A stretch of DNA of 64,000 nt, taken from the NCBI GenBank assembly GCA_963662175.1, contig OY759222.1, positions 10,364,222-10,428,221 of the forward strand, given 5' to 3'. The DNA comes from Aradus depressus. Taxonomy: Eukaryota; Arthropoda; Insecta; Hemiptera; Aradidae. The notes under the pieces are model-generated. The model was not told where the DNA came from. It searched no databases and was given only the letters and a program-made list of their open reading frames with translations. Positions 57,215 to 64,000 of this stretch are shown piece after piece (position 1 is the first letter of the stretch; each line of letters opens with the position of its first letter). The position numbers were made by a program, and so were the translations under genes.

Positions 57215-58180
57215 GTAAGCAAAATAATTCATTAATATTTTCCGTTTAACTGTACAAAATCCATAAGACGAAAGGTTGAGGACAAAGGAAGTGAGGAAAG
57301 TGTACTTATTGTTAGATGTGAGAAAGGAGCCAGCCAGTTTTGCCCGTAAGCCGCTCATCGGTCATCAGTCAACCGATGTGTCGTGTAGCCAACATAAACA
57401 TGTTGGTCTCTTGTTTTGTTTTTGTGAGCATAAAACTATATTCCAAAGTTTTAATACATTATTTTAATACAGTACTTTTCCAACAATTGATATGTTCTAT
57501 ATGCATAGTTGACTAATCTTTTCCCCCTTTTTTTGAATATCTGCTTTGTTTTCTCATGAACTTATCTATTTTCTAATTTCTTTTTTAATATGGTACACTA
57601 CGAGGTTGCTCAGGATAGGTTTGTAAATTCCGAAATGAATTTCAAAAAATCCCGGGATTATGAACTCAAAAATCCCGGTATTAAGGGATTTTTTGAAAAA
57701 ATTCCATGAAAATAATTATTTAAATAATAATAATAATTAAGCGATCGAAAACGGTTATTGGAGCCAAAATTGTAACTTGTTATAAATAAAAAAATGCTTA
57801 TTGTAATAAATTAAACAAATTGATTAATAAAACAAACAAGAAATATTCATTCATTAATAGAGCCTTACTCTTATTGGAATCGTTACTCCACATTCCTCTC
57901 TTCCTATGTGATGAACAGTTTGATCTCGCTAATCTTCTTGGGATAAGTACTCCATTCATTGTTTCATTTCTAGTAATGGTAATTTTATACATTTTATCAT
58001 AACCGAGTTTTTGAAGATTTTCGTTATTGTCATGTGGTTGTTTCCCTTCATAATATTAATGATTTTAAAATTTTCCATCTGCTACCCCTGGTTTAAGCTT
58101 CAATATAATACAATAGTTGAATTGTAGTCTCGGGAAAGTTGGGAGTAGAGTGTATTTGTCTCCGAAAATAATAATATGTA

Positions 58181-58661
58181 ATACGAGGGTCGTTCAATAA
58201 GTCTTTAAAAAAAGATACAAAAACAAAGTATTTTGTGTAGATTTTTTTTTATTTTTCAACATAATCTCCTTTTAGCTCCATACACTTTTCTAAGCGTTTT
58301 TCCAACTTTTTTAACCCTTCCAAAAAGTAAATTTCGGAAGGTCCTCAAAATAGGCATCTGTTTGGGCGATGACCTCCTCCTTTTTTCCCGAACCGTTGTC
58401 CGCCGAGCCATTTTTTCAAGTTTGGAAATAAGAAAAAGTCATTTGGGGCCAAATCTGGCGAATATGGTGGATGTTGTAGCAATTCGAACTTTAATTCCAC
58501 GAATTTAACCATTGAAACTGCACAGGTGTGAACCCGTGCATTGCCTTGATGAAAGAGGACTTTTTTTCTTTGTCAAATGAGGACGTTTCTTTAATTTTGA
58601 TTTCTTCACTCAATCGGTACAATAACGACGCATAATACTCTCCAGTTATTGTTTTTCCTTA

Positions 58662-58670
<9 letters not shown>
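58181..58670 (-). pseudogene. mariner transposase relic
   Basis: Terminal motif TACGAGGGTCGTTCAATAAG at 58181. Minus-strand frames read EEVIAQTDAYFEDLPKFTF, a PPYSPDLAP-like block (decayed) and MHGFTPVQF, the C-terminal half of a mariner transposase. Several stops and shifts. The other end is lost in a TA/poly-T run near 58660. Confidence 0.75.
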
Positions 58671-58695
<25 letters not shown>

Positions 58696-59579
58696 TTGTT
58701 TCATTCTACAATCTGTACAAAAACAATAAGTAGATGTGTTAACAATAAGAATAAATTATAAAATGATAAGTAATACAAAATAAAACAAACAATAAAGAGG
58801 AATATGTACAAATAATATTAAATATAGAAATGAGTAAATAAAAATAAAATTGTAATAAATTAATAGAAATATACAATAAATGAGAGAAAATAAAATGAAA
58901 ACACAAGAAACTGGACGAGGCCAGCACCAGTAGGACTCCCGCACATTGCCATCCACCCTTCAGGAAGAGCCACTTCAGTTTTTGCGGATTGTTTTCTTTA
59001 TTTCCGTGAAGTTTTCCTTTACCTATTTTATTTTAAAATATTAGCCAGACAATAGCCCGGATAAGCCGCAACCTGGTTGATCTGCCCCCGAAAAATTAGG
59101 AGTAGAATAAAAATGTAATTAGTTGTTTTCTAATAACCTGGCGCTAAATGCTATCTAAACCTCTATTGACGTTGAAGATGTATTTACCACTTCTTTTTAG
59201 TCACTTAATTAGGGATTGTTTACTTTTTTTTAGAAGGAAATGGGAAAAATTCCTACTTAGGAAAAATCCTACTGCGGTCGCCCACCGAACATTGAACTCA
59301 CTTTTGTTGATATTGGTGCGAAATAATAATAACAAACAGCAAAGAATGTTTCATCTTAATTTATTGTTATCCTAATAATCCTGACTCAGCATTGATTTTT
59401 TGCATTAGTATTGCTAATTGTGTGCTATTCAATTATTCAATTGGGTATAACCACGTAAGTTACTTAAATTATTCAATATTCATAATGCAAATTTATCATT
59501 ACAAAAACTATTCATGTTACTCTATGTCCAAATTGTCAAGTACAAATTTTACTTCGTATAGCTGTCTATATGCCTGTGT

Positions 59580-60400
59580 ACACGATAATTCCCAATTGAA
59601 TGAATATATCGATACAAAATTTCATATGTAAATTCAAAACCCGATAAGGATGACACATAGTAATTTTCAGTCTAATCGGCCGATAGGAAATGGCGTTAAT
59701 TCAAAAAACCCTAATAACTTTCGATGTAATGAATCAAAACACGAAATTTAGTACGATGATTCAAAACTAGAGCGAAAGATTTGTTGTCAATTTGCGATGG
59801 GTCATTTGTTGTCAACATTGCCAGTGATTCATCGATTTTTTTTTTTTTTCTAATTAAGAGCAATTCTGCAGGGTCTTCTACCATTAATTTATTTGAAATA
59901 GATATTTCAACCATAATTTTTCTATATTACTTCCCCAGTTATACGAATTACAGGAAAAATTATGTAATCGATCAAAAATTCGATGCGAAGTTTTCAACGG
60001 AATTTTATTTTTTCCGACCTCTTGATTCCAAATATGAAAAAAAAAGTTCTGTCCATGGTGGGGGGGAGGGGGGGCTCAACTCAATAACTGTAATGAATCG
60101 CCATGAAATTTCATATATATATATTCAAACCTCAATGAGGACATGTCCTGTCAAATTTCAGCGATATTGGCTGAAGGGAAGGGAGGTTTCGGGGAGGGAG
60201 CTCAATTAAAATACCCTAATAACTGCCGATAATGAATTTATCGACACGAAATTCAGTATGAGGATTTAGGAGCCCTTATGTAAGTCAACTGTTGAGGATT
60301 AGTTCAAACGGTCGACTGGTATTGGAGGAGGAGCGAAAAGTTAATTGATTAATTCGTTGTGGGGAAGGGCATTGCTAGTGATTCACCGACCACTTTTCTT
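59580..60400 (+). repeat. ACTTCCCC dispersed repeat family, multi-unit copy
   Basis: At least four phrases of the ATGAATATATCGATACAAAAT type, with ATTACTTCCCCAGTTATACG at 59930, GGTCGACTGGTATTGGAGGA and GTGGGGAAGGGCATTGCTAG near the end. Confidence 0.75.
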
Positions 60401-60714
60401 TATATAATGTTCAATTGATCCATTCGAGTCAGAGGTCATATTTTGAGTGAGACAGACCGAAATGTATCAGTTGATCTCAGGTCGCGGTTTGTTACAAAGA
60501 TGAAAGCTATACATTCATGTTATACAAGTTCGTTAGTCTGTAATAACTTATTAACAGATATACATATATTTCTGTAATCTTCAGTTAACCATTATCTCTA
60601 ATTCTTATTTAATCGGCACGATATTCATGAATGGTTATCAACAATTTTGAAGTTAATAAATTACATTTTTTTATCTATTTGCTCTTTAATGGCACTCTTA
60701 ATATATATTTTTTT

Positions 60715-60965
60715 TAGTTTCCCCAGCTGTGCGTAGTATTGGAGAAGTTATGTAATTGTTGCGAAAATGCATGTTGAGTTTTCATTGGATTTCGACCCTC
60801 TGAATCCAAAAATGAATATATAACATATCGATACCTCGGGAAGTGTTGAACTATAAAATATAAAAACCCTATTAACTGATGAAATGAATGTATCGACACG
60901 AAATTTTATATCATGATCATCAGAACCCTATGACAACGACATCTACTGAAATCAATTTTTTTTGT
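60715..60965 (+). repeat. ACTTCCCC dispersed repeat family copy
   Basis: AGTTTCCCCAGCTGTGCGTA, GGAGAAGTTATGTAATTG and GAATGTATCGACACGAAATT. Confidence 0.65.
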
Positions 60966-61077
60966 AATAAAACAAGTTTTAAGTATAATTCCTCATATAT
61001 TTTTCATTGACAAAATCTAAACTGATGTCGGAAGGTGGGGACCGGCCTGTCTGGTCTAAATCGTGTATAATGTAAAG

Positions 61078-61270
61078 AAAAAAAGTGTTTTAAAAAAAAA
61101 ATATTGTCTTTTTCACAAATATATATAATATGAGGACTACTTTCAGTAACAGCCACGTGGCTGAAGATGGTACCAATACCGAAAACACTCCCATATTATA
61201 AATATTTGTGAAATGGATAATATTTTTTAAAAAACATACTTTTTTCTTTACTTTTTATTGTTTCACAATT
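61078..61270. repeat. Palindromic Penelope-pLTR-like repeat with hammerhead-like core
   Basis: Mirror arms (AAATATTGTCTTTTTCACAA at the left, TTGTGAAATGGATAATATTT at the right). The centre has CCACGTGG, then CTGAAGA (61161-61167), stem GGTA/TACC, and GAAAAC (61181). Confidence 0.75.
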
Positions 61271-61453
61271 CTCTGCAAAAAATTTTATGTATCATAAATC
61301 GTGTAAGTCTATTTTTTAATATTTTGTTTCATTAGAGAAATTAAACTTGGTAGGAAATCCTTGACGTAATCAGGGAATAAGATTACATTTTCAAAATTAA
61401 TATATTACAATTTTTTATCTTTTTGCTCTTTCATTTTTTTTTTTTTTTTTGCA

Positions 61454-61620
61454 GTTTTACATAGTATAGGGGAAGTTACGTAACCCAAAAACTCTCATAA
61501 CTATCGATGTAATGAATGTATTGACACAAGATTTAGTATTAGGATTCAGAAATTCGTGAGTAATAAGATAACTATTACGTGCCGGGGAAGTACAATGCTG
61601 TTGATTATGATTATGTGGTA
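61454..61620 (+). repeat. ACTTCCCC dispersed repeat fragment
   Basis: TAGTATAGGGGAAGTTACG, ATGAATGTATTGACACAAGA and CCGGGGAAGTACAATGCTG. Confidence 0.6.
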
Positions 61621-62064
61621 TGAAAGTTGTAGAGTTCTTACTTATTGTATTTACAATATTTAATGGAAAGAAGTCATATAGATATTACCTCTTCCCTCCC
61701 AATTAAGACTAAGAGACAAATCAACATCAGGATAAAATCAGGGAAAAATGTGTTAGCATCTGGGTAAAAACAGGGAAAAATCAGGCAATTTCTTTGAAAG
61801 ATTTTTATTTATTTTTTTGTTTCAATATAATATATACAATAATAATATTTAAAATGACGTGAGCTGCTTAATCCATAACTGGCTTTTCTCCAGCCTTAAA
61901 GCAAAGTAACTATTCTCAGTTAATAATTATATTAAATTAAATTAAAACAGAAATGAGGTCTTTTTTTGTGTGTGCGTGAATAGAAGTCCACAAAAAATGT
62001 GCTGTGTAGCAACGGCGTAGATATTATATTTTCTTGGGGGATAGTGGGTCCACTGCAGTCGCCA

Positions 62065-62460
62065 ATTTTTACTTTCCCAATTATACGAAGTATAGGGGAA
62101 GTTATGTAATCAGTCAGAAATTCGATACTGAGTTTTCATAGGAATCTCTTCCCTCCCAGATTCCAAAAATAAAAAAAAAATTCTATGTGTATGAAAGTAT
62201 AAACTCGAAAATTCGTATGTGTATCCAAAATCCCATAAGAACCACACCTATTGATTTTCAGCCAAATCGGTCAAAAGAAAGGGGTCAGAGGGGAAAGTCA
62301 AATCAAAATCCCATAAGGACAACTTATATTAATTTTCCGCAAAATCGGCCGAAGGGGAGAAGGGGCTCAACTCAAAACTCCTAATAACTGCCCATATAGT
62401 GAATGTATTGACAATTAATTCGTGTTGAGGAAGTACATTGCCGGTGGTTCAACGACTTTT
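62065..62460 (+). repeat. ACTTCCCC dispersed repeat family copy, both ends present
   Basis: ACTTTCCCAATTATACGAAG at the left, three internal phrases (ATTTTCAGCCAAATCGGTC and variants), and GTTGAGGAAGTACATTGCCG then GTGGTTCAACGAC at the right. Confidence 0.75.
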
Positions 62461-62889
62461 TTTTATTTTTGTTATAATTAATTTTAAATGTTGTCTGTTA
62501 GTTTTAACCACAAAGATAGTTTATCAACTATATTCATGTCTGCCCTTGGAAAGATGTAAAAATAAGACAAAACAAAACATCCCAATCAATAACTTAAGGT
62601 TAATGACATTTAAGATTCTTCAAGAAGAATTGTGACAAGGGTTGTGTTGAGCATTAAGCTTTTTGTGTAATCTTTGTGGTAACGAGCTTAATATATATTA
62701 ATTTTTTTAATAAACCATTATCTGACATCCGGAATTCACATTTTTTTCTGAGAATTGTATTGAAATTTATGTTGAAAATTATGGTTATATAAATTCGGTA
62801 CACTGGTGCCTCTTGGCAGCCCAGGCCAATTTATGTAAAAAAATCTTTATCGAACCCAAAATTGTAAATTAAAAATATATCTAGCCTTT

Positions 62890-62940
62890 TTATCTTTTAG
62901 CGCCAATTAGCGCTTTATCAGAGTATATTGAAGTGTATGA
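62890..62940 (-). repeat. Decayed hammerhead-like core
   Basis: Minus strand: CTGATAA, then AGCGC...GCGCT (perfect 5-bp stem), then AAAAG. Two core G positions are A. Confidence 0.35.
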
Positions 62941-63090
62941 TGAATGATAATGAAAACCCAGCAAGTTAAATATTTGCATAGAATTTACGAGCTGATTGAG
63001 TTCGGTTTGATGTATATGTTTTACTATTTCAGCTATGTGTTGTATAGCAGATATGTAATCATCCGAAAATTCTATGTTGTCGCCATAGAA

Positions 63091-63247
63091 TTTCATGGCC
63101 GTGCGGGCTAGAGCGTAAGACTTTGGTTGGTCTCACCATGGTTTGCGGCTTCTATAGTTTTATTTCGTAGATAGGACTCCCTCCCATGTCGTAAATAACT
63201 AGATAATTTATATGAGACATAGCTAATATGCATCGTATATAAGGCCA
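63091..63247 (+). repeat. tRNA-derived SINE, family B
   Basis: CATGGCCGTGCGGGCTAGAG, TGGTCTCACCATGGTTTGCG, TTTTATTTCGTAGATAGGAC and AGCTAATATGCATCGTATAT match the copy at 14215. The B box is partly deleted. Confidence 0.8.
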
Positions 63248-64000
63248 AAAATAAAATAAATACATCTAAGAAAGAAGGGTTTAGAGATAGAACGGAAGGT
63301 TAAATTGTAAAAATAATTGTAGAAATGTTATTACAGTTGTTTACCTGCATGAAGAGTGTATTATAATATTTCACTATTAATTTATCATAAAACTTTATAA
63401 TTAAATTATTTATTATGAACATTTTGAAAACTTGTCCATTTTTTTTTTTTTTTTTTCATTTTTATTTGAGATTTTATAAATATTCAACTTATGTTTTTTT
63501 ACTTTAGTCTCTCAAATTCAGTTTTACTTAATTCTATTTTATAGGATTCCTGAATTGTGTAATAAATAGTATTATATCCTTTCTTTATGTAAGCTTGGAG
63601 TATACTTATAGTTCACTTTTTTTTTCTCTCTCTATTTTTTAATAATAAATGTTAATCTGGAAAACTAAAAATGTATTTCAATAAATTAATTTAAAAAAAA
63701 AAAAAAAACTGCGAAACGAAAATGAATGAATTGAAATGATTGTAGGCTGAGCCGACGGGATGGCAAGCCCAACTGACCTTGAAGAGAGACCTGCGCTCTA
63801 GCCTCCTGTCCCCCCTCCTTCGTCTTTTTGTGTCAAAAAAACACTCCTCCGGTCAGTCTTGCCAACTAAGTTATAATTTATCCATGCTCAGATATTTAAT
63901 AATCTTCACAACTAGTATTTACACTATTTATAGTGAAATAGTCCTTTTAGACAGAGGCGCCCTGGCAGCGTATTGCAACTAAGATGGCCTGTATAAGTAT

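Larger units (their letters stand above)
57215..64000. other. Region after mitoferrin exon 2, no further coding exon recognised
   Basis: It contains a mariner relic (58181), ACTTCCCC-family copies (59580-62460), a palindromic repeat (61078), a SINE-B (63091) and AT-rich filler. A GC-richer patch at 63748-63840 follows an acceptor-like ATTGTAG but does not resemble a carrier protein. Confidence 0.5.

Noticed and set aside
63748..63860. GC-richer segment after ATTGTAG, suspected mitoferrin exon
   Set aside because: No frame resembles a carrier repeat and no donor follows convincingly.
1..64000. CRISPR arrays, operons, bacterial promoters or rRNA
   Set aside because: Introns, SINEs and LINEs show a eukaryotic nuclear genome; no equal-spaced direct repeats of CRISPR type and no rRNA were seen.

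Overview
This window is eukaryotic nuclear DNA from an arthropod, most likely an insect. It is AT-rich, its genes are cut by many introns with GT-AG ends, and the introns and intergenic gaps are packed with transposon relics. The species cannot be named from the sequence. Presence of an Mdm2-like gene argues against Drosophila, and the transposon load would suit a hemipteran, but that is a guess.

Five protein-coding loci could be assembled exon by exon with a continuous reading frame. (1) 694-13471 (+): the last eight exons of a GSTCD homologue (GST C-terminal-like region followed by a methyltransferase domain); its 5' exons lie outside the window. (2) About 15764-32142 (+): a BRD10/KIAA2026-type bromodomain protein with an AT-hook, 16 coding exons plus a start codon that seems to be split by an intron. 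(3) 33988-37765 (-): a short Mdm2-like protein with a C4 zinc finger and a C-terminal Mdm2-type RING, with no visible p53-binding domain. (4) 38755-47430 (+): complete mitochondrial glutamyl-tRNA(Gln) amidotransferase subunit A (GatA/QRSL1), 9 exons, 490 aa. (5) 50745 to beyond 57214 (+): the first two exons of mitoferrin. Loci 3 and 4 are divergent, about 1 kb apart. The genes are not an operon; they are ordinary neighbours serving chromatin, ubiquitin-ligase, mitochondrial translation and mitochondrial iron-import roles.

Mobile DNA fills most of the rest. The GSTCD intron at 2394-8658 holds a nearly intact two-ORF LINE (2998-7817, minus strand) flanked by an exact 214-bp direct repeat. The bromodomain-gene intron at 25967-29584 holds a 643-bp foldback element with 8-bp target duplication and a young LTR retrotransposon (26928-29506, minus strand) with two matching 192-bp LTRs that has lost its reverse transcriptase in frame. 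Relics of hAT, Harbinger, mariner, Penelope-like, RTE-like and RNase-H-bearing LINE elements, a DUF7869-type gene and two tRNA-derived SINE families are also present.

The most interesting unexplained signal is a motif that recurs across several unrelated-looking palindromic repeats: CTGANGA, then a short stem whose sequence changes but stays paired, then GAAA. This is the conserved-core layout of a hammerhead ribozyme. One copy sits beside, and in the same orientation as, a Penelope-like GIY-YIG relic, a class of retroelement known to carry hammerhead motifs.
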